A DNA stretch of 64,000 nt from Hydnum rufescens UP504 (taxonomy: Eukaryota; Basidiomycota; Agaricomycetes; Cantharellales; Hydnaceae): the NCBI GenBank assembly GCA_014904985.1, contig MU129006.1, positions 82,297-146,296 on the forward strand. Reading direction: 5' to 3'. Each line of letters starts with the position of its first letter. The stretch's first letter is position 1. Positions 38,077 through 49,791 of this stretch are shown here, piece after piece. Both the position numbers and the translations under genes were made by a program. The notes below the pieces were generated by a model, which ran no database searches, was not told the DNA's origin, and saw only the letters and a program-made list of their open reading frames with translations.

Positions 38077-39886
38077 ATGGTTGACGTCGAGCCTTCGACT
38101 CTGGAAGCGCCAGTGACGCTGCCAGAGTTGCTTGTGGCCACAGCGACGCCCTCTTCTCAGGCTGTGCTCACATCTCCGGCAACGAAATTGTACCTTTCAC
38201 ATCTTAGTTCTCTCCCACTCACCACTTTATTAACTGAGCCAACTCGTCTTGCCACCGAGTCTGACCTTCTTACCGCAGACCTCACACAGTTATGCCATAA
38301 CCAGCACACTACTTTTCTCTCCTTACACTCTGCCTCGACTGTCCTTTCTTCGTCTCTCGAATCCCTCACGACCTCCCTAGATTCAATACTCGAAGAATGG
38401 ATACCATCCTTAGAACACGAATCTCGGCGATTTGTCGAAAATACCCAGAGTATCCAAAGGGACAGGCGGAAAGCCTCCCTCGTCCTAGAGCATCACGATA
38501 AGCTTCTCGACGTCCTTGAACTACCCCAGCTCCTCGCGACGTGTGTCCAAAGTGGGTATTATGCCGAGGCGTTGGATCTCGTTGGGCATTTTGAGCGAAA
38601 TCTATTGGCGGTGCTGCCGCAGACAGCTCTTCTTGATTCTGTGCACGCGTCGGTCTTGGGCTCGATGCAGTCTTTGCTGAATCAACTACTGCATCAGCTG
38701 CGGGCCCCTGCCAAATTGCCCGTCTTGTTTAAAACTGTGAATCTATTGCGGCGGATGGACGTGTTGAGTGAGGATCAGCTGGCAGTCGCCTTTATTCAGG
38801 GACGAGCGGCCAATCTGGAGGACGCGTTCGATCGTGCCACAGGTACCGAGCGGCATCGACAGGAAGACCCAGCGAGGTACCTTCGAAAATGGATCGAAGT
38901 ATTCCGTGAGGGCGTCTACGATCTCGTCACCCAATATTCCTCAATATTCCTTCCTTTGCCGGCCCCGACATCTGTGACCGCTCTATCTCCCCAATCTCAG
39001 TTATCACCTGCAATGCTTCGATCGTTTTTAACTACATGCACTAGCGCGTTTCTCACCAGGCTATTAACTCTTCTGAGAACGACACTGAGGGAGATTCCGG
39101 CTGTGGACATGTCATCCGTTTCGTCGTTAATCACTCAGCTGGCCTACTGCGCCTCGTCCTTTGGGCGTATTGGTCTTGACTTCCGAGCAGCATTACGACC
39201 TATCATTGAAGATGCGGTTTATGACATTGTTACCCGTGGATTTAAGGATGCACAAGATGCCTTTGAAAAAGAAGTCGCCGATGCTACTCGCAGTGGGAAG
39301 AGGCCATCGGACTGGCTGATTGTGCCGGGGTTCGATCTTACCTTGGGCTCTCAGTCACGCCCTTCCGCACTTGGTGGGAATGTGGGTGGAGGGATCCACG
39401 TCCCACCTCAGCATCTCGCATCATTCCGCCCCTCGCAGGATTTGTCAATGGGATTCTACAAGCACTCAATTCCCTGCGACTCGTCGCCCCTCCATCAGTC
39501 TATCTGCGCGTCTCCGATGCCTTGGATAAGACGTTGCTTGTGGTGTCGAGTGCATTACTCACATACTGTCTATCCCGCGATTGGGGGAGTGGAGAGTCGT
39601 CTGCGGATGAGAGCGGTCCCGCTGGGCTCGAAACAATGGTTTTAGGAGGCGTGGGAAGGGCGTTATGGGGCGGCAGTGGTGCTGCGCTAGGGTACCTCCG
39701 TGAAGCGCTTGCAATAGGCGTGTACGGATTTGATGGGCAGAGTGATGAAAACGATGTCCAGTTACGAGTGAGTGGAACGAGGCGAGGCTGGAATGGAAAA
39801 AGTACTTGGCGGGCATAGGGTCGATGATTGAATTTGGCGAAGAGGATGAGGTAGATCCCACTGGGGAGGTGCGGGAAGACAAATAG
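38077..39886 (+). CDS. COG8: Conserved oligomeric Golgi complex subunit 8 (Dor1 family)
   Basis: A component of the COG tether for retrograde intra-Golgi vesicles. The start at 38077 gives MVDVEPSTLEAPVTLPELLV, then the Dor1 N-terminal pattern YLSHLSSLPLTTLLTEPTRL. Coiled-coil-rich segments follow: LESLTTSLDSILEEWIPSLE, ELPQLLATCVQSGYYAEALD, TVNLLRRMDVLSEDQLAVAF and YLRKWIEVFREGVYDLVTQY. A long single exon (no intron for about 1.35 kb) is followed by a frame slip at a C run at 39429-39432, continuing with LAGFVNGILQALNSLRLVAP. A second slip near 39766 leads to EWKKYLAGIGSMIEFGEEDE and the stop at 39886. Apart from those two positions the gene looks whole. Confidence 0.82.
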
Positions 39887-40649
39887 GACTCTCAGGCTCA
39901 GACTGGCGTTTGTGTATGGTTGATCTCGCTGGGATGATATTTTTGGTAACACAGTCCGCTTTCCTATGTTTACTCTATTTATATTTAGGACGTTGCTCTA
40001 TCGTGGGGGTTCACAGTAACGAAAATCAGTTAGAAACTTCGCCTCAAACGTACGACTAATCTCTCGAAGCAGCGTCTCATTCCTTGAATGTGTGAAGCCT
40101 GCATAATGAGTGCAGGAGTTTCTGCCCCGAGACAGTGAAAGCAATTGATGTGAGTTAGGTTCTGTTACATGGACTATTTGTGGGGACCCACGATTCTGTA
40201 ATGGGATTTCGGTCGCGACGCGGGTACATCTTGAGCAGAGAAGCCCGAGAAGAGGGGATGCTGAGAAGGAATCAGACCTTGTCCAGGCGGATTACAAAAG
40301 AAGATACAATCGATGACTTTGAACAAAGCCATCAGTTGGGTACATTGACCTCGCGTGAGGGGAAAGACATGACTTGATTGGGGTGACGAATAGCAGCGAG
40401 GAGAAAACTCCAATACGGTATTGTGAAGCACCACGCTAAGAACTCTGAAGCTTCGTCTTCACCGCACCGGGGAGTGACCGGATCAAAGACTTCATGGCAC
40501 TCGACAGCCTTTCTAGAGAGCCAAATATTGCTACCCCTCATTCCCCTCAAGTGTAACTTGGAAACCCGCCGCGTTTTGAGCCAGCCAGTTGGAGATTCCT
40601 TTCTATATAAGGCAATGAAGTTGCCATGAAAGAATCAGCGCGTGAGAGA
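39887..40649. other. Intergenic region before ORC1
   Basis: About 760 bp without a supported gene; only short frames on both strands. Its last 50 bp hold a good TATA-like element (see 40604-40611). Confidence 0.4.
40604..40611 (+). promoter_or_regulatory. TATA box candidate for ORC1
   Basis: A tatataag element lies 46 bp before the proposed ORC1 ATG at 40650. Both match to consensus and spacing are good for a fungal core promoter, and it supports that start choice. Confidence 0.45.
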
Positions 40650-43600
40650 ATGTCCGATTCGCATAGATCGAGCTCCGTCGCAACGAAAACGAGCTGTCGA
40701 GACTGGGATGAAGACCATCCAGGAGGCGGTGCAGGTAAGCTTAGTAAGGTACCTGGAGCGGAAACAAATTAGTCTTACGCGCTTTCTTGATGCAGCCTAC
40801 GACACCGCGACGGTCGACCCGCATCAGTCAGCAATCCTTAGCCATCAGGGCCCGTTGGGTCATATAAGTCTGGATACACGTATTACTGGCCTGAAAGCGC
40901 CCTGCCTTCCAGTCAGGTCAAGTACTATCCCAAGCCCAATGACCGCGAAGGAAAATGGGTCACGGACTATTATTCTACAATACATCGCCAGCACACTGCC
41001 AGCGATCGGAGCGAGATGCTGCGTATTGGCGATGTCGTCCTTGTTAACACGCGACGGACCGTCCTATCCAAGCATTGGCGTCATTGTCGCGATGTGGCAA
41101 GTAAGGATCATGGAGGGGAATGCGACACATGGAAACGATGGCAGCCCTAGGGTCAGAGTGCATTGGTTTGTCCAGCCTCGTGAGATGGCGCGAGTTCGAG
41201 CACATCGGGACCACGCAGCTGTATGCAATTTCATTCCCTCTCGCTAGAATGGATGTCTAACGTTGGGCCTACGTAGAACGAAATATACTATTCTCTAAAC
41301 TCATCTGCCGTAATCTCACCCTCAGATTTACTCGATAAATGCTTTGTCACCAATACCATTACGGATCGGGACGATACGAATGGACGTACATTCTCTTGCC
41401 TTTCAGCTCTTGACTCTGTTCAGGGCATATTTTACGTCTTCGACTGGAATAATCATCGTGCACAAGTTCTACAGGGGCCTGCAGTAGACCCTGGAGCTTG
41501 GTGCGTGGAGCCTCTGGAATCTCTTATAGACGACACGCCACGGAAAAATCTTGATCGAGACGGAGACCAGCACTCTTCGCGGCCCTGTCAAGGAAACGGC
41601 GAGACCGAGGCGGTCTGATATCCAAATATAGAGATGAAGACTCTCAAGACGACGACGATATGACTGCGGATCTCAAAACGCCTACAAAATCTCGGAAGCG
41701 CGTAAGAGGCGCACCGTCGAGTTCTGAAATAGAGGTGCATGGTCTTCCTGCTTCCGTCTCCAGGACTTCACCCTCGGAATCGTCTGCTAGAGCTCCTTCA
41801 CCGTTGGCAGCCTCGGTCTTGAGCTCAGATTTGGGCACGACCATCGTATATCCTCCGGCGGCCAGGCACGCGGTGTCCCGCACACGCCATCCAAGCGGGG
41901 TTCTTCGAAATCTACAATCACGCCACGGCGTAGGGCGGCACCGACGCCCCATTCCAAAGCAGCACTCAAAGCGCGTGTCGAGACGAAAAGGAGGAGAATT
42001 TCTCAACAGGTGGCATCCCAGAACACGTTCACGGAAGCCATAGATTTAGGACACTTACCGAAAGATGCTCGCTTGCGCGCGATGCACGTACTTCATGTCG
42101 GATCGAGGCCAGAAGCTCTACCTTGTCGCGAAGAGGAGTATACCGACATCTTGGCCAAGGTACTTGAGTTGCTCGAGGAAGGGGCTGGGGGTTGTCTCTG
42201 TGGGCTGTTTTTCACTTCGTTCCTTTAAATGCCTCTCTGAATGTTGGTCGTTCCAGACATATCTGGCGTCCCTGGGACAGGAAAGACCGCGACCGTGCAC
42301 TGCGGTCGTTCGGGAACTTAAGCGCATGGCGGAACGGGGGGTATGTTGATACTCCCACCTCCTATCCTCGAAGATGTGACGCCGAACTGATTCCCGACTC
42401 CCTGTCGTGTAGGAATCGAACCCATTTACCTACGTGGAGGTGAACGGGCTGAAAATCCCCGAACCCTCTGCGGCTTACGGGGTTTTATGGGGGGCATTGT
42501 CTGGGCCGATATTGCCACTGAAGAGCATCTGAAGATTTCCCCGAAAGAGGCATTGAGGAAATTGGACAGATATTTCTCTGGGAGTGGACGTGACGGCCCT
42601 GGCAGCCATGCCTGGTGATTCCTTCTTGAGAACTTCTAGCGTGGTTCCCTTCTGAAAGTGATCTTGCAGTGTCGTGTTGATGGATGAATTAGATCAACTT
42701 GTGACGAAGAAGCAGGACGTTGTGTACAATTTTTTCAATTGGCCATCCCTGGCGAACTCCAAGTTGATCGTTTTGGCGGTTGCGAATACGATGGATCTGC
42801 CCGAAAGAGTCATGTCGGGCAAGGTTCGCAGTCGCCTTGGTGCGTGAGTTTGATTTGTTTTCGCTCTACCACTTCACTGACACCATCCTCTTCAAGGAAT
42901 GGAACGGGTCGACTTTCGGCCGTACTCTCGTTCACAACTGGAGACTATTGTTAATTCACGTTTAGTGACAGCGACCGATGGACTCGAAGTCAAGCCTCAG
43001 GAAGTGATGGATACCGACGCAGTGAAATTTGCGGCAATGAAAGTTTCCGCAATCAGCGGTGATGCGCGTCGCGTTCTTGATATTTGCAGGTAGGTATGAA
43101 ATACCCACGGTTGATCGCTTTTCTATTCCTGTTCCGTCTCCCGTAGGCGTGCAGTGGAAGTATCGCATGCCCGTAACAAGGCCGGGCCCGTGGGCGCCAA
43201 AGACGTCGGGTTAGTAATTACAGAGATGCAAAATAGTCCGACGGCAGCCTATCTCCGGGAATGCAGCTTCCATGAGCGGATCATGTTAGCTGCCACATGG
43301 AAATGCCTCAAGCGTGTGGGTGTCTCTGTCATCAAGTGGTCCGAGGTAGCTTTTCATAAGTGCTCTCATTTCCTTATTCGAATTCTGAATTAACCCGGAC
43401 GCCAGGTTGCACACCAGCACGGAAGCATTGCACTCTCACTTGCGGATGACCTTGACTCACAACGTCGACCCAGTGCACCGAATTAACGCTCGTTTTGGAT
43501 TCACTGACGGCAGCACGAGCGCTACTAATCGAAGATCCCCGCAAAGGAGTACCGGACGGCGATCGGAAGATCATGCTGAATTTGGAGGAGACAGAGATGT

Positions 43601-43653
43601 TGCGGGTGCTTGGGGAGGTGGGGCAGAGCTGGCGGACTTTTCTCGGTATTTGA
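40650..43653 (+). CDS. ORC1: Origin recognition complex subunit 1
   Basis: The AAA+ ATPase subunit that binds origins and, with Cdc6, loads the MCM helicase. The start at 40650 ([20 protein letters not shown]) follows a TATA box. A BAH domain ([44 protein letters not shown]) is followed by a disordered linker. The AAA+ core has [15 protein letters not shown] (Walker A), [30 protein letters not shown] (Walker B), [38 protein letters not shown] and [19 protein letters not shown] (sensor 2 region). The C-terminal winged helix ends at [17 protein letters not shown]. The frame slips at about 40890, 41045, 42301, 42503-42505 and 43478. All key motifs remain, so sequence errors or many small lesions must be distinguished. 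Confidence 0.88.
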
Positions 43654-44017
43654 GCTGTATCCTAGAATGCTCTTCCCTGTAATTTTAGGCATCCAGGTCG
43701 CACCCTCCGCCTGGTATCCCACCCATTTTGGGTTTTGGTCTCCAGATATTTTTGCCAAGCTTTCTACCCTCGGTTCTACAATGGTTATTACCCTCGACCC
43801 GAACTGACGTTGGCCCAGTTTGGTAACTGCCAGATTCTGCCAGCATCGGTTCATTCATATACTTCGTACCGATTCTTCAACAGGCTTGGCTGGCTCCTGC
43901 GCACACCGCCGCACACTATTGTTAAATTTGTCATTCAAATTCTTCCTATTTCACCAATTCAATGTGAAGTCCAGACCGTCACAGATGGTCTGGCTACAAA
44001 TTGGCCAGCTATCCGCA

Positions 44018-45899
44018 ATGCTCAGACGAGTTACTCCCATCCATGTATTATCCCGATGTCCACCACCAGGGAGGTGCCAGTCCACCATGACGCGCTCCTG
44101 CGTGGGAAATTCTGAAAAGCTCTTCGCATACCCAAGTGGTCGATAGCTTTATAATGAAGCAGAGCGTCTGTGCCTTTGCGACATGGCATCGCATGATCAT
44201 CTTATCATTCTCATTGAACCCAGAGCTTGCGACTCGTTACCGTAAATTCGATGTGGAGGCGATGGCGGCCATTGTTTGTCAAACTGTGGGCGCAAACTCA
44301 TGCCTCAGTTTTGATAAGATTGGGGAAGGCAAGCTGAATATTCTGAGCATCGTCCACGAATAGAATGATCAAAGAATTCGTCCAGGTGCCTACAACAAAG
44401 TCTTTTTGCTGAAATTCGACAAGCCTAAATGTCGGCGACCCCTATCTTGTCGCCGCATGTGAAGTGGCGACGATGGATTATGTCCGGTCTGTACTCAAGA
44501 TCCCTTGTCCTCGGGTGATTTCCTCGAGCTTAGCGAAAACTAATGCGGCTGATACTGAATTCATTATCGTGGAGAAGGTTGCAGGCGTGTCGTATTACAA
44601 TCGGTGGGTTTTGAAACCAACGTTTGGGACCCTGAAGGATCTTGTTACGGGAGTCGTGAAAGCGGAGACAGCCTGTGCCAGTACCCGCTTCAGTCAATTC
44701 GGCAGCCTTTATTATAGTATAAGGAAGATGTCCCGCCCGAACTAAAAAAACCGTGATCTCTATTCGCCACTGTCAGAAAGAACGGATGGTGCTGACCGTT
44801 TTTCGTATCGGCCCCATTGTCGATCCGGTATTTTTGCGGCAAGGACGGGCGAATCTCGACGTGGATCGCGGTCCTTGTGAGTGTACCTTAGCATGTCCAG
44901 CGGAGACACCTTGCTGAGATCTCCGCGATGTCTCCTTCCAGGGGCTACGGCTTCCGAATCCATTATTGCTGTCGCAACATGCTGAGCAAGCTTGGGTTCG
45001 TGCGTACGCCAAAACGCGAACAGTCAGTAACCAGTTTCAGACCTCGGATCCTCCTATCGGACCATGTCGACCGCCTCGAGCGTTTCATTGAGGCAATAAA
45101 GGTCCAAAAGCCCTACTTAGATACCGATGTTTTCCGCCCGACTTTGTGGCATCCTGATGCTGATGTTGGCAATGTATGTGCACCTGCTCCGGAGCCAATT
45201 GATATTGTGGCCCTCATCGATTGGCAACACGCTAGCATCCGTCCCCTTGCTCTACTATGTGATGTACCTCCCGCTATTTCGTATGATGGGCAACTTATTG
45301 AAATACCGTCGTGGACTGAGAAAAGGGGCGCCAAACTTCCCCCTTTTATCGACACTCTCCCCGACGATCAGCAAGGGGAAGTTCGATTTGAGCATGGCTT
45401 AGCCAATACCCATCTATTCTACCAGATGGTGACCTTCATTTACTTCAAAGTATGGACGAGAAGTTGCGCAGGTGCGACATCGCAGAGGCCTTGCGTGGCT
45501 CCTGCATGCTGTGGGTCGATGCTGGGCCGATCATTTTCTAGAACTTCGACGCACACTCATGCTGCTGGAATATGCGCGGCCCACAAGTGTATCCCCATGT
45601 CCAGTGTCCCCTTGTATTTGGACCCGACGAAACCAGGAAACACTCAGAAGAGTACCACGCACTGATGCGCTATAAGGCTGCTCGATTTGAAATCGCGGAC
45701 CAGCTTAGGGCGAATGATTGAAGGTTGGATCCCGCTGGCCGAATATGCCGAGGCGAAGGAGAGGTGTGACGAGTTGGCAAAGGAATGGGACGCAGAACAC
45801 TATGGTGGACTATTTCCTTTCCAGGATGCATGTCTCGAGCAACCTTATGTAACTATAGTTGTCGGTTCGACTCCGCGCCTGCACTGCAGGCGAGTCTAG
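44018..45899 (+). CDS. AIM9-like aminoglycoside-phosphotransferase-fold protein
   Basis: Belongs to the large fungal family around yeast Aim9 (APH/ChoK kinase fold, often mitochondrial). The ATG at 44018 opens an Arg-rich presequence-like start (MLRRVTPIHVLSRCPPPGRC). Family landmarks are FAYPSGR then LYNEAERL, RYRKFDVEAMAAIVCQTVG, EVATMDYVRSVLKIPCPRVI, FIIVEKVAGVSYYNRWVLKP, RFSQFGSLYY, LWHPDADVGNVCAP (catalytic loop), IVALIDWQHASIRPL and a C-terminal EGWIPLAEYAEAKERCDEL. An in-frame TAG at 44144-44146 replaces the Trp usually found in GRW-L-NE. The catalytic loop reads HPDADVGN where HxDLHxxN is expected. The join near 44175-44226 is also one base out. It may be a pseudogene, or a gene with sequence errors. 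The substrate of the family is unknown. Confidence 0.68.
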
Positions 45900-46075
45900 A
45901 ACCCTGATAGGCCTCGCTCAGGCTGTCTTGCGTTGGCAAGGCAGACTACTGGCCCCCGTGTAGGTGTGGCATCCTCCTTTGATCCAGGGTCTCGTTATTA
46001 CATACATACACGTTCCTAGCCTCCGAGGAAGCTCAAGAATAGAAAAGAAGGACCCCACGCCTGTCGGTCTTCCCC

Positions 46076-47804
46076 ATGTTTATTCTCGCTCTCCCTGGGC
46101 TGCTTGCTGTCTCCGTGGCTGCAACAACATACACCATCACTCAAAACTATTCCGGCTCTACATTGTGAGCGCTTCCGTAGAGCGGGAATCAGCCGAACGC
46201 CCTAATTGTTTACGGTAGCTTCAACGGCTGGGATTTTCAACAAGGCGTTGACTTTACAAACTGGGGAAACGTGTCGTGAGTGTCATGGTCGGCTCCTCTA
46301 TATCTGGTGGACTTGTTGATGATGCTCCTTCAGGTTCCAATCTGGGCCGGACGCTCAGACTCAGGGCCTTATCTCTGTCAACCCTGCTGGGCACGCAATT
46401 ATCAAAGCCGATAACACTACGGTTGGGAACTGTGCGTTCCAGGCTATGTGCATTTGCGTGGGTAATAGGGCCTGATCCCCTGAAATCCAGCGACGACCTA
46501 TGTTAGGGCCAGTGTACTTATGTCCACTCAAGCTAAGGTAAATCAGGGAATTTGGTTTTATTTTCAGCTTTCCATATGCCGTATGGGTGCGTACATGCAT
46601 TACCTTTGCTACACCTACGATCTGAATCCGTTATTGGATTATAGTTGTTCTGTGTATGTCGATTCATGTGTGGCATCTCGCTCTCTACTGATACCATTGA
46701 TCTAGTTGGCCGTCATTTTGGACCCTGGTAAGTTTTCTAACTTGTAGCCCACGGCTAGACGTTTGATATCAAAGTGCAGGGCGGAGACGCGTCGAATTGG
46801 CCTCAATATGGAGAAATTGATATCGTTGGTATGTTGCACGCGAATAGATGAAAATTATGAAGGTGCTGAATGTGATCAACTTAGAGAATGTAAATCTCGC
46901 CACACAGAACCAATACTCCCTTCACACGTCAGAAAACTGCACACATCCGGAGGCAACTACCGGCGTTGAGACGGGAACAATTGGGCCAACGGATTGTTGG
47001 AACGAGACTGCATTCAATTCAGGCTGTATCGTCCGTGAGAATCAACCGAATAATTACGGGGCCAGGTTCGCTCAAAATGGTGGAGGGTATGTCCCTATTT
47101 CGTTTGAAAATCGTTGATCCATTTTAATCGCTTTCTTGCGTAGAGGAATTGCATTTCTTTGGGATGAAATAGGCATGAGATTCTGGTTCTTTCCGGTAGG
47201 CCCAGTTCCATCGATTTCGGATTACCTCTCTGATATATTGAGCATATCTTAGCGACCCAACATACCTGCAGATTTCTCGACCGGTTCTCCGAATCCATCA
47301 AATTGGGGTCTTCCCTCAGCGTTGTATCCCCAGGCGACATGCGACTTTTCGACACATTTTGGCCCACAAACGCTCAAACTCGAGATTGACATATGCGGTG
47401 GGTATGCTGGGGTCCCAGGAATCTTCGATCGCGGCGGACTATGTCAAGGCCTGTGCGTCGACCTGGTCCCTAATCCCAGGAATTATGACACGGCCTATTT
47501 CGAAATTGAGTACCTCCGTATATTCACTGAGTTGAGCCCTTTCTGCGCTTTGCTCAAGTGCCTGGCTGATTCAGTATTGAGCAATAGAAATGCGGTGGAG
47601 ACGTCCTTGAGCTCGGCCTCGAGCTCGGCCTCAAGCTCGGCTTCAAGCTCAAGCTCGCCCAGGCAAACTAGTGCAACCTCTACCTCGCTAACGGGGAAAA
47701 CGGGGGCTGCTTCGTCAATACTCGCGTTGCCATGGGACTTTCTTGGTTTCATATCTGTATCCACAATCCTTGCCTTTTTGACCTCCTTGTACGTCCTTCA
47801 GTAA
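46076..47804 (+). CDS. GH16 endo-beta-1,3(4)-glucanase-like protein, copy A
   Basis: A secreted GH16 laminarinase-type enzyme. A signal peptide (MFILALPGLLAVSVAATTYT) precedes ITQNYSGSTF, FNGWDFQQGVDFTNWGN and GGDASNWPQYGEIDIVENVN. The EIDIVE (ExDxxE) motif supplies nucleophile and acid/base Glu, reconstructed across an intron at about 46829-46884. Next come [60 protein letters not shown] and [16 protein letters not shown]. The C-terminus has a Ser/Ala repeat linker and a hydrophobic tail (LGFISVSTILAFLTSLYVL), consistent with GPI anchoring and a wall location. Copy B lies 2 kb downstream in the same orientation. Role: wall remodelling or glucan degradation, inferred from the family. Confidence 0.87.
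47611..47658 (+). repeat. 12-bp in-frame tandem repeat in GH16 copy A
   Basis: Four imperfect copies of a unit near agctcggcctcg encode the repeated Ser-Ser-Ala-Ser linker before the C-terminal hydrophobic tail. Such coding minisatellites commonly vary in copy number between strains. Copy B has a different, non-repeated linker. Confidence 0.7.
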
Positions 47805-48172
47805 ATCATTTTAGGGCAGGCTAAGTGCGTGGAGGAAGCGAAAAAGGAGTTCCGCCTTGCTTCCTTGTCTTCAGACAATTCTTCCTCTGTTTCAGCCTTA
47901 CGATTGACTATATCACTCGTTTCTCAGAGTATGTATGCCCCTTGTTGACATTTGATTACTGTACCAGTGCAGTAGACACCTTCATACCTGATACCCCAGT
48001 TCCATTTTATCCCCTTCCTTCCGAATCCTTTCATGTAGTCGCGGACAACGAATTTCATGGTTACGTGGTGCTTGGTTGGTTACGTCCCAGGCTTCGAAAT
48101 CGTCTTGCTCCCAGGATTTTCATGAGGTCCTAAGGTACTGCACCCACCCATTCAACACGATTTGGACAGCAT

Positions 48173-48308
48173 TAGGGTCTTTCACGATAGCAAAAACAAA
48201 TGTCAAAACGGTACCAAAAACTACTCAAAATAAATACAGTTGGTCTCCAAACCGGTGTTTTGAGGTTCGTTTTGAGCTCGTGAAACACCTATTGTATTCA
48301 TTTGTGAT
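48173..48308. repeat. MITE-like inverted-repeat unit, copy 1
   Basis: A unit of about 119 bp runs from TAGGGTCTTTCACGATA (48173) to a right end GCTCGTGAAACACCTA (48291), which is the degenerate inverse complement. A spacer of 17 bp leads into copy 2. The interior is A-rich with repeated AAAAAC tracts and no coding capacity. Terminal inverted repeats with a TA at each outer edge resemble a small non-autonomous DNA transposon. Confidence 0.6.
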
Positions 48309-48443
48309 TAGGGTCTTTCACGATAACAAAAACGAGGCAAAAATGGTACAAAAACAACACAAAACCAATTCAGTTGCCTCAAAAACACTGTTTTGGGGTT
48401 CATCTGAGCTCTATCGTGAAACACCCTATTGTGCTGTTGTGAT
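48309..48443. repeat. MITE-like inverted-repeat unit, copy 2
   Basis: A second, similar unit directly after copy 1 (period about 136 bp). The left end TAGGGTCTTTCACGATA (48309) and right end TATCGTGAAACACCCTA (to 48428) pair at 16 of 17 positions, better preserved than copy 1. The following 15 bp resemble the spacer after copy 1, so the whole 136-bp block was duplicated in tandem. Confidence 0.65.
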
Positions 48444-49791
48444 AAAACGCTCAGACACTGCCACCGCAATATCCGCCACCACCGCTTCCTCATCGCATGC
48501 CACTTCCGCGGTAAAACGTACCTCATATGGACGCGCACCAAGGCGTGCATTGTCTGTACGCGTTGTTCCCTCTCGCCGATATAATCCCATGCCAGCCTTG
48601 CGACTCGGTAACCAATCGTTTATGGTTCCCGCGTCTCAGGCTGTTTCTGCATGTGCTCTTCAAATCCCTTCATTGCGTGCGAATGTGTGGGATCTACTGG
48701 ATGTTAGTGACTCTTAGCTATGTGCTGTACTCAGTATTTCGACCAACTGCCAGTCACAAGGCCGTGTGAATGTTGTCGCGTGGGGTCTGGCAAATGAAAT
48801 ACTACACAATTACAATCAGAGAGTATCAGATCTTTAGAGGGTTGATCTGCGTATACAACCTGGAAGAGGAAGGTGGTTGAAATTAATAAACTGGATAATG
48901 TTGATATTGTGGATTGGAAAGAAGCTATCAGGTCAGTTGGGGCTCCTGAATATGATACAGAAGTGGCTGTTTTTTACCAACTGACAATCGGCCTCATGCT
49001 GCTGCGTAAGATGGAAGGTGGTTCAAAATTGGGGGCTACAAATAAAGATAAGCTTGTCACACGTCACAGAGATGACTGAGGATTATGTAATTGAAGTAAA
49101 AGGCAGGGTTCGGTGCCGAACAGTTGGCACCTAGCAGTACCACCTTACATCTCCTTTGAGAAAGCATAGGGATACTGTCATGTGGATTTTTGGAAGCATC
49201 ACTCTTTGAATTTGGTTATAAATTATTCGCGCCAAATTGCAGGGTTTGTTTTGTGTGCTTCGAGGACAACTCAACGTTCGGGCCTCGCACATGACTGGCA
49301 TCAGAAAAAAGCCGACGTGAATCCATCATCTTTGCGTCCCACCCCCGCTCCCTCAGTGGATAAAATTCTCGAGGAGTATTTAAAACATCAAGACAGTCAG
49401 AGGAATACATAGGTAAGCTCAAATTGCCAGAGAGATAAGCAAACTATTCAAATAGTGGTAGATACTGTGAATGTGGGTTACTGTAAATCCATATGGAGCT
49501 CGAGCCCCAGATCTATAGCTATAGCAGAGAGATCCACCTGGTGGCATTTCGCGATGACTTCTGTCTGGGAGTGTAAATGTGGCATGTCGTCGTTATCCCT
49601 GGCCATGGGGTCCTCACATGTCTATGGAGAGAAGCAAAATTCACAAGATTGCGAGCTTTGCACTCTATGATTTTTGCAAGTTATAGCCTCCCGAGCTTCT
49701 GCCTGGCTAAACTGAGCAAATGGGGGTTGCCGACTCTATTTATACGCACCACGCATTACTGTACACGCTACCTAGTACCTGACTGGCGACG

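Larger units (their letters stand above)
47805..49791. other. Intergenic region between the two GH16 copies
   Basis: About 2 kb without a convincing gene. It holds the duplicated inverted-repeat element at 48173-48443. The frames around 48480-48720 and 48873-49079 are too short and featureless to call; the second (VEINKLDNVDIVDWKEAIRS) has a protein-like look and could be a decayed fragment. Confidence 0.4.

Noticed and set aside
48173..48315. TTAGGG at the repeat ends could suggest telomeric sequence.
   Set aside because: It occurs once per 136-bp unit, not as a tandem hexamer array, and is part of the terminal inverted repeat.
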